DNA of 35,168 nt from CAYQQQ01 sp964420125 (GTDB taxonomy: Bacteria; Actinomycetota; Acidimicrobiia; Acidimicrobiales; Microtrichaceae): contig CAYQQQ010000036.1 of the NCBI GenBank assembly GCA_964420125.1, forward strand, positions 1 to 35,168, written 5' to 3'. Shown here in pieces: positions 28,379-35,168 of this stretch. Each line of letters starts with the position of its first letter. Within the stretch, counting starts at the first letter, position 1. Below the pieces are notes generated by a model. It had not been told where the DNA came from. It was given only the letters and a program-made list of their open reading frames with translations, and made no database searches. A program made the position numbers and the translations under genes.

Positions 28379-30799
28379 ATGTACGGGCCCACCACCTTCG
28401 CTCCCTCCCCCGTGCCGATCCCCGGCAGCGACCGCGACGGCGTGACAGGGGGCCCCTGCTGCTCCACGTCCGGTCCCGCGGATCCAGCCCGCGCGATCGA
28501 CGCCGTGGTGGAGGCTCTGTCCCTGGATCCTCGCTTCGTGCATCGGCACCGGGTGCTGCCTCATCCGGGGCGGCTCGCCATCTCGACTCGGGCGCTGCCG
28601 GCGGAGCTGGAGGGCCGCATCCCGGTCGGCCGCTGGTGGATCCACCAGGCGGAGGCGATGGACCACCTACGTGCCGGGAGATCCGTCGTGGTGGCCACCG
28701 GCACCGGCAGCGGGAAGTCGCTCTGCTACCAGGTTCCGGCCATGGAGGCCGCGCTCGGTGGAGGCACCGCGCTGTTCGTGTTCCCCACCAAGGCCCTCGC
28801 CCACGACCAGCTGTCCTCGCTCACCGCATGGGCACCCCCGTCGATCACCGTCGCCGCCTACGACGGCGACTGCTCTCCGACGGAGCGGCACTGGGTGCGC
28901 TCCCGCGCCCAGGTGGTGCTGACCAACCCCGAGATGCTCCACCAAGGGGTGCTGGCCAACCACCGCCGCTGGGACCGGTTGCTGCGCACCCTGCAGCTCG
29001 TCGTGATCGACGAGCTGCACGTCCTGCGGGGGGTGTTCGGCAGCCACGTCTGCCACGTCCTGCGCCGTCTGCGACGACTCGTGCGCCTCTACTCCGGGCG
29101 CGAACCCGTGTTCGCGTTCACCTCGGCCACCATCGGCGAGCCGGCGGCGCTGGCCGAGTCGCTCTGCGGGGCACCGGTGCTCGCCGTGACCGACGACGCC
29201 TCGCCCTGCGGTCTCCGCAACGTGGTGCTGTGGAACCCCCAGGCGGCGCCGTCGGCAGCCTGGGGGTCGTCGTCGCTGCACTCCGAGGCCGCCGGGGTGG
29301 CCGCCGAGCTCGTGGGAGCCGGCCTGCGCACCCTGGTGTTCTGCCGTTCCCGTCGCTCCGCCGAGCTGACCGCCAACGCGGTGCGACAGCAGCTCCGTGG
29401 TCGCAACGACCCGCGCCACCGGATGGTGCGCGCCTACCGAGCCGGCTACCTGCAGGAGGAGCGGCGCGAGATCGAAGCAGGCCTGGCCAGCGGCGATCTC
29501 AAGTGCGTGGTCGCCACCTCCGCCCTCGAGCTGGGCATCGACGTCGACGGCCTCGACGCGGTCGTGCTCTCCGGCTATCCGGGCACCTCCGCGTCCTTCC
29601 ACCAGCAGATCGGCCGGGCGGGCCGGGGCGGACGGGCGTCGCTCGCGGTGCTGGTGGCGGGTGAGGACCAGCTCGACCAATGGATGATGCACCATCCCCG
29701 CGAGGTCTTCCGGCGCCCACCCGAGCGGGCGGTCGTCAACCCCTCCAACCACCACGTGCTGCTACCGCAACTGGCCTGCGCCGCCGACGAGCTGCCGCTG
29801 CGCCACGACGACGAGACGTTGTGGCCCGGCGACCTCGACGACGGCGTGAGGGCGCTGGTCCACTCCGATCGGCTGCGACTCCGCCGCGTCGCGACGGGCC
29901 CCGTCGCCTGCTGGTCGGGGCGAGGTGCACCGGCGCCGACGATCGGGCTCCGTTCGTCCTCGCGAGCAGAGATCGCCGTTCGTCGACCGGACGGCTCGCT
30001 GCTGGCCACCGTCGACGCCAGCCGCGCCGTCGAGACGATCCATGCCGGCGCCATCTACCTCCATCAGGGCACGGCCTGGCTCGTGACCGACCTCGACCTT
30101 CCATCGCGCACGGCGCAGGTCGAGCCCACCGACGGCGCCACCTACACCCAGACCCGTCGCGACACGCAGTTCCGGCTCCTGGGCACCGAAGCATCCCGCC
30201 ACCTCGGGGGGATGGAGGTGCACCTCGGTGATGTCGAGGTGACCACCCGGGTGACCGGCTACGTGACGCGCTCGACGGACCGCCACCGGATGCTGGCCAG
30301 CGATCCCCTCGACATGCCCCCGAACACCCTCGCGACACGGGGTCTGTGGTGGACCTTCGATGCGGAGACCGTCGCAGCGGCCGGCGTCGAGGACTCCGAT
30401 CTCCCCGGTGCCCTGCACGCGGTCGAGCACGCCGGCATCGGGATCCTCCCCCTCTTCGCCATCTGCGACCGCTGGGATGTCGGGGGGATCTCCACGCCGT
30501 GGTCGGCGGACACGGGCGCACCCACGGTGGTGATCCACGACGGTCACCCGGGAGGCAGTGGAACCGCCGAGCTGGCCTTCGACGCCGCGCCTGCGCACCT
30601 GGGGGCCACGCTGGAGGTGCTCACCGAGTGCCCGTGCTCCACCGGCTGCCCCGGCTGCGTCCAATCCCCCAAGTGCGGCAGCGGCAACGAGCCGCTGCAC
30701 AAGCAGGCTGCGAGCTCGCTGCTGGAGGCTGCGCTGGGGCGGTGCTTGCCGTCGGAATCTGACGAGTCGACCACCATCACCGCGCACTCGAGTTGCTGA
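28379..30799 (+). CDS. DEAD/DEAH-type helicase with DUF1998 zinc module (MrfA/YprA/SftH-like), 806 aa
   Basis: A superfamily-2 3'-5' DNA helicase of the group that includes Bacillus MrfA (mitomycin-C repair) and mycobacterial SftH. Walker A ATGTGSGKS (106-114), FPTKAL, the motif II VIDELH (Asp211-His214), FTSAT, SALELGIDVDGLDAVVLSGYPG and QQIGRAGRGG are present. The C-terminal MZB/DUF1998 region has Cys751, Cys753, Cys757, Cys760 and Cys766 (CPCSTGCPGCVQSPKC), consistent with its four-cysteine metal site. An ~80-residue N-terminal extension precedes the helicase core. ATG 28379 lacks a Shine-Dalgarno. The gene converges on the tad pilus operon, the arrangement I recall for Rv3649 and Rv3654c-Rv3660c in M. 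tuberculosis. Confidence 0.92.
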   Translation: MYGPTTFAPSPVPIPGSDRDGVTGGPCCSTSGPADPARAIDAVVEALSLDPRFVHRHRVLPHPGRLAISTRALPAELEGRIPVGRWWIHQAEAMDHLRAGRSVVVATGTGSGKSLCYQVPAMEAALGGGTALFVFPTKALAHDQLSSLTAWAPPSITVAAYDGDCSPTERHWVRSRAQVVLTNPEMLHQGVLANHRRWDRLLRTLQLVVIDELHVLRGVFGSHVCHVLRRLRRLVRLYSGREPVFAFTSATIGEPAALAESLCGAPVLAVTDDASPCGLRNVVLWNPQAAPSAAWGSSSLHSEAAGVAAELVGAGLRTLVFCRSRRSAELTANAVRQQLRGRNDPRHRMVRAYRAGYLQEERREIEAGLASGDLKCVVATSALELGIDVDGLDAVVLSGYPGTSASFHQQIGRAGRGGRASLAVLVAGEDQLDQWMMHHPREVFRRPPERAVVNPSNHHVLLPQLACAADELPLRHDDETLWPGDLDDGVRALVHSDRLRLRRVATGPVACWSGRGAPAPTIGLRSSSRAEIAVRRPDGSLLATVDASRAVETIHAGAIYLHQGTAWLVTDLDLPSRTAQVEPTDGATYTQTRRDTQFRLLGTEASRHLGGMEVHLGDVEVTTRVTGYVTRSTDRHRMLASDPLDMPPNTLATRGLWWTFDAETVAAAGVEDSDLPGALHAVEHAGIGILPLFAICDRWDVGGISTPWSADTGAPTVVIHDGHPGGSGTAELAFDAAPAHLGATLEVLTECPCSTGCPGCVQSPKCGSGNEPLHKQAASSLLEAALGRCLPSESDESTTITAHSSC

Positions 30800-30848
30800 T
30801 CAGTTCGCGAAGCCCCGGGGCAGTGCACCACGGCCGCAGCCGGGGTGG

Positions 30849-31226
30849 CTACTCGACCATGGCGGTCATCCGTTCACGCAGCACCATGCGCGAGACCACC
30901 AGGCCCACGAGAGGGACTCGGGTCGGGCGGGTGCGGAGCTCCACCACGACCAGCTGCCCGGGCTGCTGCGAACCGCTCACCCGCACCTCGAGGCGGCCTC
31001 GCTGCAGGCCCGCCTCGGTGAGAGCAGCCCGCACGGCGCTGGGTCGGGGATCGATCACCGCGGCGCGCGACGCGGTGCGCGCTGCGTGGAGGAGATGCAG
31101 CTCGTCGCGCACCAGCAGCACCATCTGAGCCACCAGGGCCACCAGGACGACGACGACGGGCAGCATCAGCGCCACCTCCACCGTCGCCTGTCCGCGGTCC
31201 CTGCGAGGCCGACCGGGCGCGCTCAC
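30849..31226 (-). CDS. tadE: TadE-like minor pseudopilin, 125 aa
   Basis: A prepilin-like N-terminus RG/QATVEVALMLPVVVVLVALVAQM shows the Gly cleavage site followed four residues later by Glu5 and a hydrophobic helix, typical of TadE/TadG minor pilins. It has a short C-terminal globular part. GTG 31226 overlaps the flp stop as GTGA. It is the last recognised gene of the tad operon in this window, 49 nt from the convergent helicase. Confidence 0.8.
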   Translation of the reverse strand: MSAPGRPRRDRGQATVEVALMLPVVVVLVALVAQMVLLVRDELHLLHAARTASRAAVIDPRPSAVRAALTEAGLQRGRLEVRVSGSQQPGQLVVVELRTRPTRVPLVGLVVSRMVLRERMTAMVE

Positions 31227-31447
31227 CCGGCCTGACGGAGGATCCGGCCGAAGACGGCCTCGAAGAGGCGTCCTACGACATCGGTACCGGTGACCCACGA
31301 GACGACCAGCAGGGCCAGCGCCGCAGCGCCGAGGAGCACCAGGGCGTACTCCACCGTGCTCTGGGCCCGTTCGGCCTGCGGTGAGCGGTCGCAGGAGCAC
31401 ATGACACGTCGCAGGAACCGGAGCCCGGTGTGGTGGGTGGAGATCAT
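31223..31447 (-). CDS. flp: Flp-type pilin (DUF4244-like), 74 aa
   Basis: A basic leader (about 1-28, with CSCD) precedes QSTVEYALVLLGAAALALLVVSW, which carries the Flp Glu-Tyr pair at positions 5-6 of the predicted mature pilin. The residue before the cut is Ala rather than Gly (RA/QSTVEY), as often in actinobacterial DUF4244 pilins. It ends GRILRQAG. ATG 31447 gives the typical length; the longer open frame upstream is not supported. Confidence 0.8.
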   Translation of the reverse strand: MISTHHTGLRFLRRVMCSCDRSPQAERAQSTVEYALVLLGAAALALLVVSWVTGTDVVGRLFEAVFGRILRQAG

Positions 31448-31521
31448 CGGGTGTGCCTCTCTTCTCGGTGCCGGCCAGGGGCTCGGGCCGGCAGTTGGTG
31501 GAGGGGAGGCGGATGCCGGGA

Positions 31522-32157
31522 TCAGCGCGGGATCTGGCCACCGATGGCCACCGCCACCGGGACGAAGGTCACGAGCACGAACGCCGGCAGCGTCAGGGTG
31601 GCGAGGGGCAGCAGCAACAGCACGGGCAGACGGCGGATCCGCGCTTCGCATCGTCGACGGCGACGGACCCGCAGACCCGCAGCCAACCGCCTGACGGCGT
31701 CGATCGCCGGCGCGCCTGAGGTGGCGGTGACGGCCAGCGTGGTGGCCACCGGCTGCCACTGCGCATCGAGCTCTGAGGGCAGCGCGTCGAGCACCTCGAG
31801 CAGCGGAGCGCCTCGCTGCAACTTCGCCGCAGCCGATGCGAGCGGCGCCTGGCTGCCGCCGAACTCTGCAACCTCGAGCACCGCCTGGTGCAGCCCGGCG
31901 CCCGATGAGAGGGCGACGGCCAGCAGATCGAGGCTCGTGATGGCGTCGCCGACGGGACGATGGCGGCGCCTCCGTCCCGGTGACCGGAGCCAGCGATCCC
32001 CCCGAACCCGTCGGCGGCGCTCTCGGGGCGGCGCGCCCCCGACGTCGGACAGCAGCTCTGCGAGGCGAGCGGGCCAACGACCCGGCCGAACGAGCACGGT
32101 GAGTGCCATGGCACCCAGTCCCAGCAGCAGGGGCGACGGCAGGATGGGAGGGCTCAT
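31522..32157 (-). CDS. tadC: TadC-like inner-membrane pilus assembly protein, 211 aa
   Basis: A single type II secretion F domain: an N-terminal helix (LLLGLGAMALTVLV), an arginine-rich linker, the cytoplasmic helical SLDLLAVALSSGAGLHQAVLEVAEF, and two C-terminal membrane helices (VLLLLPLATLTLPAFVLVTFVPVAVAI). ATG 32157 overlaps the tadB stop as ATGA. It is shorter than proteobacterial TadC and typical of actinobacteria. Confidence 0.85.
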   Translation of the reverse strand: MSPPILPSPLLLGLGAMALTVLVRPGRWPARLAELLSDVGGAPPRERRRRVRGDRWLRSPGRRRRHRPVGDAITSLDLLAVALSSGAGLHQAVLEVAEFGGSQAPLASAAAKLQRGAPLLEVLDALPSELDAQWQPVATTLAVTATSGAPAIDAVRRLAAGLRVRRRRRCEARIRRLPVLLLLPLATLTLPAFVLVTFVPVAVAIGGQIPR

Positions 32158-32780
32158 CGCAGCGCCCGCCGCACCAGCAGCTCGCTCACGAAGAACGCCA
32201 GCCCATCGAGCATCACGGCGGCGGCGACGCATCCCATCCCCAACGGCGTACCGACCAGCACCCTGGCCACCTCACCGTCGAGGACGCACATCATCGCAGC
32301 GCCCAGGAGTGGGAGCAGGCAGAGCACGTAGGTCGACGCTCGGGACTGGCTGGCCAACGCTGCGGACTCCTCCGCGAGCTCGGCCCGATCGAGCAGGGTG
32401 AGGGCGGCCGACTCGAGGGCGCTGGCCACGTCACCGCCGTGTCGGCTCCCGAATCGGGCCGCGGCCACGACCAGGTCGACGTCGTCCGCACGGCGAGATC
32501 GTCGGCGAGCATCCGGCACCCACTCCCCGAGCGCCTCCTCCACGGGTACGCCCCGCTGCAGCGCATGCTGCACGGTCCCCAGGGCGACGAAGCCCGGGCC
32601 CCGGCCGACCGCCCCGGTGCGAGCGACGGCTTCGGGCAGCGTCGCGCCGTGTCGAACCGACCTCGCGAGCTGCATCGCCACGTCGGAGGCCTCCCGGAGC
32701 AACGCCGTGCGGCTGGGCCGCCTGCGCTTCAGCAGGAGTGCACCGGCGGCCAGTGCCAGGAGCAGCGCGATCGCGATCAT
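32154..32780 (-). CDS. tadB: TadB-like inner-membrane pilus assembly protein, 208 aa
   Basis: An N-terminal membrane helix (MIAIALLLALAAGALLL) is followed by the F-domain four-helix bundle (LARSVRHGATLPEAVARTG...ARFGSRHGGDVASALESAALTL) and two C-terminal helices (YVLCLLPLLGAAMMCVL...GMGCVAAAVMLDGLAFFV). ATG 32780 overlaps the tadA stop as ATGA. It probably pairs with TadC to form the platform above the TadA ATPase. Confidence 0.85.
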   Translation of the reverse strand: MIAIALLLALAAGALLLKRRRPSRTALLREASDVAMQLARSVRHGATLPEAVARTGAVGRGPGFVALGTVQHALQRGVPVEEALGEWVPDARRRSRRADDVDLVVAAARFGSRHGGDVASALESAALTLLDRAELAEESAALASQSRASTYVLCLLPLLGAAMMCVLDGEVARVLVGTPLGMGCVAAAVMLDGLAFFVSELLVRRALR

Positions 32781-33862
32781 CGGAGACGCTCCAGGCCCTC
32801 GGAGAGGCATCGGTGCACGGAGCGCACGCGCCGCGCGCCACCGTGATCCCGCGACACCCCAACCAACAGGTCGATCGCACCCACGAGCTGGCGGTGCACC
32901 GCAGCGAGCGGCACACCATCGCCGAGCGCCAGCACCATCATGGTCTCGAGTCGAGCGAGGGCGTCGCCGGCATCCCTGGCGTGCACCGACGACATGCACC
33001 CGCGATGGCCCGTCGAGAGCGCCCACACCATGTCGAGCGCCTCGGCACCTCGCACCTCGCCCACGACGATCCGGTCCGGCCGAAGCCGCAGTGCCGCCCT
33101 CACGAGCTCAGCCAGGGTGACCCTTCCCACGCCCTCGGCGGTGCCCGGCCGTGACTCCAGCCGAACGACGTGCTCCCCGGGCAGCCGGAGCTCGGCCACG
33201 TCCTCGATCACCACGACCCGCTCCCGAGGGTCGACCAGTGCGCCCAGGCTGTTCAGGAGGGTGGTCTTCCCCGCTCCGGTCGCGCCGAAGACCACCAGGT
33301 TGTCGCCCCGATCGATCGCGCAACGCAACACGGCTGCGGTCTCGGCGTCGGCGAACTCCTCGACCGGCAGCAGCTGCGCACGGTGGCGCCGCACCGCCAG
33401 CAGGGGACCATCGACCGCCAGAGGCTCCAGCACCGCGCTCACGCGGGTGCCATCGGGCAGCCGGGCATCCACCACCGGGTGGGATCGATCGGCACGAAGA
33501 CCCAACGGCGCGAGCAGGCGCTCCAGTGCGTGCAGGATCTCCTGGCGCTCCACTCGGACGCCCGTCGGCTCCAGCAGACCTGCACGCTCCACCCACACCG
33601 GCCCGGGACCGTTGACCAGCACATCGGACACCTCCGGGTCGTCGAGCAGCGCCTGGAGCGGGCCAAGGCCGACGAGCCGGGTGGCGAGCCGCTCGGCCCG
33701 GGCCCGGCGTTGGAGGGGAGGGAGCAGGGGAGCCTCTTCCTCGAGCAGCTGCTCGACCCGGACGACCACGTCGTGGAGGGGCTCGCGCTCGGCACGGAAC
33801 CGGGCTTCGACGCGGGCCTCGGCCTCGGTCCCAGGAGTGGGCGGTGCCTGCTCAACCCGCAT
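32777..33862 (-). CDS. tadA: TadA/CpaF-type pilus assembly ATPase, 361 aa
   Basis: A type II/IV secretion ATPase: N-terminal domain with GPLQALLDDPEVSDVLVNGP, Walker A GATGAGKT (193-200), the Asp box ERVVVIEDVAELRL, Walker B-like RPDRIVVGEVRGAEALDMVWALSTGH and the His box SSVHARDA. The start at ATG 33862 (11-nt overlap with the preceding gene, GAGG Shine-Dalgarno 8 nt upstream) is preferred over the open frame to 33925. It powers pilus extension with TadB/TadC. Confidence 0.9.
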   Translation of the reverse strand: MRVEQAPPTPGTEAEARVEARFRAEREPLHDVVVRVEQLLEEEAPLLPPLQRRARAERLATRLVGLGPLQALLDDPEVSDVLVNGPGPVWVERAGLLEPTGVRVERQEILHALERLLAPLGLRADRSHPVVDARLPDGTRVSAVLEPLAVDGPLLAVRRHRAQLLPVEEFADAETAAVLRCAIDRGDNLVVFGATGAGKTTLLNSLGALVDPRERVVVIEDVAELRLPGEHVVRLESRPGTAEGVGRVTLAELVRAALRLRPDRIVVGEVRGAEALDMVWALSTGHRGCMSSVHARDAGDALARLETMMVLALGDGVPLAAVHRQLVGAIDLLVGVSRDHGGARRVRSVHRCLSEGLERLR

Positions 33863-34541
33863 GGCGAAGACCTCGTCGCAGGCTCGCAGGCACTCGCCTG
33901 GTGAGGGTGCCCGCATCGATCGCACGGGCCACCGCGGGGTCGGCCTCGACCACGCCGAGCAGTGGGATCCCGATCACAGACTCCACGTCGTGCGGATCCA
34001 GCGAACGACCCGGCTCGGCGACCACGACCAACCCATCGGCGTCGATGCCGACCCGCGCCGCTCTGCGGAGCGCCAGGTAGCAGGCCCGGGTGACGAAGAC
34101 CGAGGAGCCGCGCGGGCGGAGGTGCTCACCCAGGAGCCGAGGTGTCGGAGGCTCGGGGTCGCCGATCACGTCGGGCGGTCCGCCGGCGAGGGGGACGCCG
34201 GCATCGACCACGGTCATCGGCGCCCGTGCACCCAGGTGCGCCACGAGCTCCTCGGCGCGACCCCGGTCCACCGCCGGCGGCCCGTCCCCCCGGGCCAGCA
34301 GCTCGAGGCCCGGGAGCACCTCGATGAGGAGTCTGTCGAGCGCTTCGGGCGGTGCCTCCGACGCGCACCAGTCGAGCACCCCGGGGCGGTCCGGCTCGGG
34401 TAGGCCGAGCACGGCGGGCAGGTCACCTCCCAGGTCGAGGAGCACGACGCTGCCATGGCGGTCGATCATCAGGGTCGCCAGCGCCGCAGCGACGACGCTC
34501 ACGCCGGCACCGCCCTTCACGGACCAACAGGTGATGTGCAC
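33852..34541 (-). CDS. CpaE/TadZ-like ParA-type ATPase (septum-site-determining protein Ssd family), 229 aa
   Basis: Starts MHITCWSVKGGAGVSVVAAALATL, a deviant Walker A (KGGAGVS, 9-15) in which the usual GKT/GKS lysine signature is altered, as in Ssd/TadZ homologues. VVLLDLGGDLPAVL follows as Walker A'. Such proteins position the Tad machine and, in mycobacteria, Ssd influences septation. GTG 34541 has a GAGGAGG Shine-Dalgarno with a short 4-nt spacer. First gene of the six-gene tad operon. Confidence 0.8.
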   Translation of the reverse strand: MHITCWSVKGGAGVSVVAAALATLMIDRHGSVVLLDLGGDLPAVLGLPEPDRPGVLDWCASEAPPEALDRLLIEVLPGLELLARGDGPPAVDRGRAEELVAHLGARAPMTVVDAGVPLAGGPPDVIGDPEPPTPRLLGEHLRPRGSSVFVTRACYLALRRAARVGIDADGLVVVAEPGRSLDPHDVESVIGIPLLGVVEADPAVARAIDAGTLTRRVPASLRRGLRHAG

Positions 34542-34556
34542 CAGGCCTCCTCAGCG

Positions 34557-34608
34557 GCTCGCGCGGTCTGCGCGAGCAAGGGAGAGGCTGCGCCAACCCG
34601 CAGTTGGC
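34557..34608. promoter_or_regulatory. Two perfect inverted repeats in the tad operon leader region
   Basis: GCTCGCGC/GCGCGAGC (34557-34564 and 34570-34577, 5-nt loop) lies just upstream of the ssd Shine-Dalgarno. GCCAAC/GTTGGC (34592-34597 and 34603-34608, 5-nt spacer) lies further upstream and resembles an operator. The rest of the 246-bp gap (to 34788) shows a -10-like TAGGGT (34639-34634, minus) and no gene. Confidence 0.4.
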
Positions 34609-34787
34609 AAGGGGAGGCGGGACGTCGTGCGCGACCCTACCCGGACGTACCGAGGACGGCCGGGTACCCGCACCGGGTGGCGCGACCCGGTCGGACGACG
34701 AGGTCAGGACGGTGACGAGACAGACGCGCCCGACAGGCGGCGCCGTGCACCGTGCTCGAAGTGGTGGCCGCCGCTCGGGCGCTGCTC

Positions 34788-35168
34788 CTAGACGGCGAGG
34801 AGGTCGCGGGCGCCGGTGTCGCTCGAAGGGTGCCGCAGCTTGGACATGGCTCGGGCTTCGATCTGGCGGATGCGCTCCCGGGTCAGGTTGAAGTGCTCCC
34901 CGACCTCCTCGAGCGTGCGTGCCTCGCCGCGATCGAGGCCGAAGCGGAGCTTGAGGATCTCCCGTTCGCGCTCGTCCAGCGGCGAGAGAAGGCGGCTGAT
35001 CTCCTCCGGGAGCAGCGCCGTCGCCGCGACTTCGAAGGGAGACTCGACCGAGCGGTCCTCCACCACATCGCCCAGCTCCGCATCGCCGTCCTCGCGCAGA
35101 GGCTCGGACAACGAGAGGGGCTCGGCGGCGAAGCGCAGCGCCTCGGTCACCTTGTCCTCGGGCATCTC
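34788..35168 (-). CDS. Principal-type RNA polymerase sigma-70 factor, C-terminal part (partial)
   Basis: Only the C-terminal ~126 codons are in the window; the reading frame continues through base 35168. Visible are the end of region 3 (EDKVTEALRFAAEPLSLSEPL), the LGDVVEDRSVESP linker and region 4: LDEREREILKLRFGLDRGEARTLEEVGEHFNLTRERIRQIEARAMSKLRHP. The RFGLD and RERIRQIEAKAL-like -35-binding helix matches group 1/2 sigma-70 (RpoD/HrdB/SigB). Region 2 lies outside, so group 1 versus 2 cannot be decided. Confidence 0.9.
   Translation of the reverse strand, partial: EMPEDKVTEALRFAAEPLSLSEPLREDGDAELGDVVEDRSVESPFEVAATALLPEEISRLLSPLDEREREILKLRFGLDRGEARTLEEVGEHFNLTRERIRQIEARAMSKLRHPSSDTGARDLLAV

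Noticed and set aside
30800..30848. Terminator between the helicase and tadE
   Set aside because: Only imperfect CCCCGG/CCGGGG complementarity with no U-tract on either strand.

Overview
The window is GC-rich, with dense coding, many GTG starts, many 4-nt ATGA/GTGA gene overlaps and several genes that look leaderless. Marker genes point to Actinomycetota: a mycobacterial/streptomycete-type tad pilus locus, a deazaflavin (F420)-dependent nitroreductase-family protein, a mycothiol-dependent isomerase-family protein, a BldG-like STAS protein divergent from a DUF1998 helicase, and a topA / MFS / tmk / holB block. The fine composition suggests a lineage outside the classical streptomycetes and mycobacteria, possibly Acidimicrobiia, but that is inference.

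Region 1 (1-~4745) is the right end of an integrated conjugative or mobilizable element. It carries a MobF relaxase-helicase, a tyrosine integrase, a zinc-ribbon cargo gene of unknown function, a perfect 11-bp tandem repeat resembling integrase arm sites, and a tRNA-Gly(CCC) gene as probable attachment site. The rest of the element lies left of the window.

Region 2 (4.95-6.1 kb) is a divergent MerR regulator / methyltransferase pair. Region 3 (6.1-8.7 kb) is a four-gene, translationally coupled cobalt/nickel ECF transporter operon (cbiM, PDGLE protein, cbiQ, cbiO) with a Nur-box-like palindrome in its promoter, which favours nickel. Region 4 (8.9-13.1 kb) has a lipoprotein peptidase, a DUF1269 protein, and an orphan LivG/LivF ATPase pair behind a small membrane protein.

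Region 5 (13.2-16.5 kb) holds a probable undescribed structured RNA of about 165 nt, with its own strong promoter, AT-rich upstream element, long rod-like fold and intrinsic terminator. It sits just in front of ethylmalonyl-CoA mutase (ecm), which overlaps a threonine-aldolase gene. A membrane protein with a degenerate GGDEF domain and an F420-type nitroreductase follow.

Region 6 (18.0-24.9 kb, minus strand) is topA, a lysine-rich histone-H1-like protein, an MFS protein, tmk and holB. TopA and the neighbouring lysine-rich protein share an APAKKK repeat tail. Region 7 (24.9-28.3 kb) has a DinB/MDMPI protein, a DsbA-like oxidoreductase, an acyl-CoA dehydrogenase and a BldG-position STAS protein that lacks the phosphorylatable serine. 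Region 8 (28.4-34.5 kb) is a MrfA-like helicase converging on an ssd-tadA-tadB-tadC-flp-tadE pilus operon. The window ends inside a principal-type sigma-70 gene.
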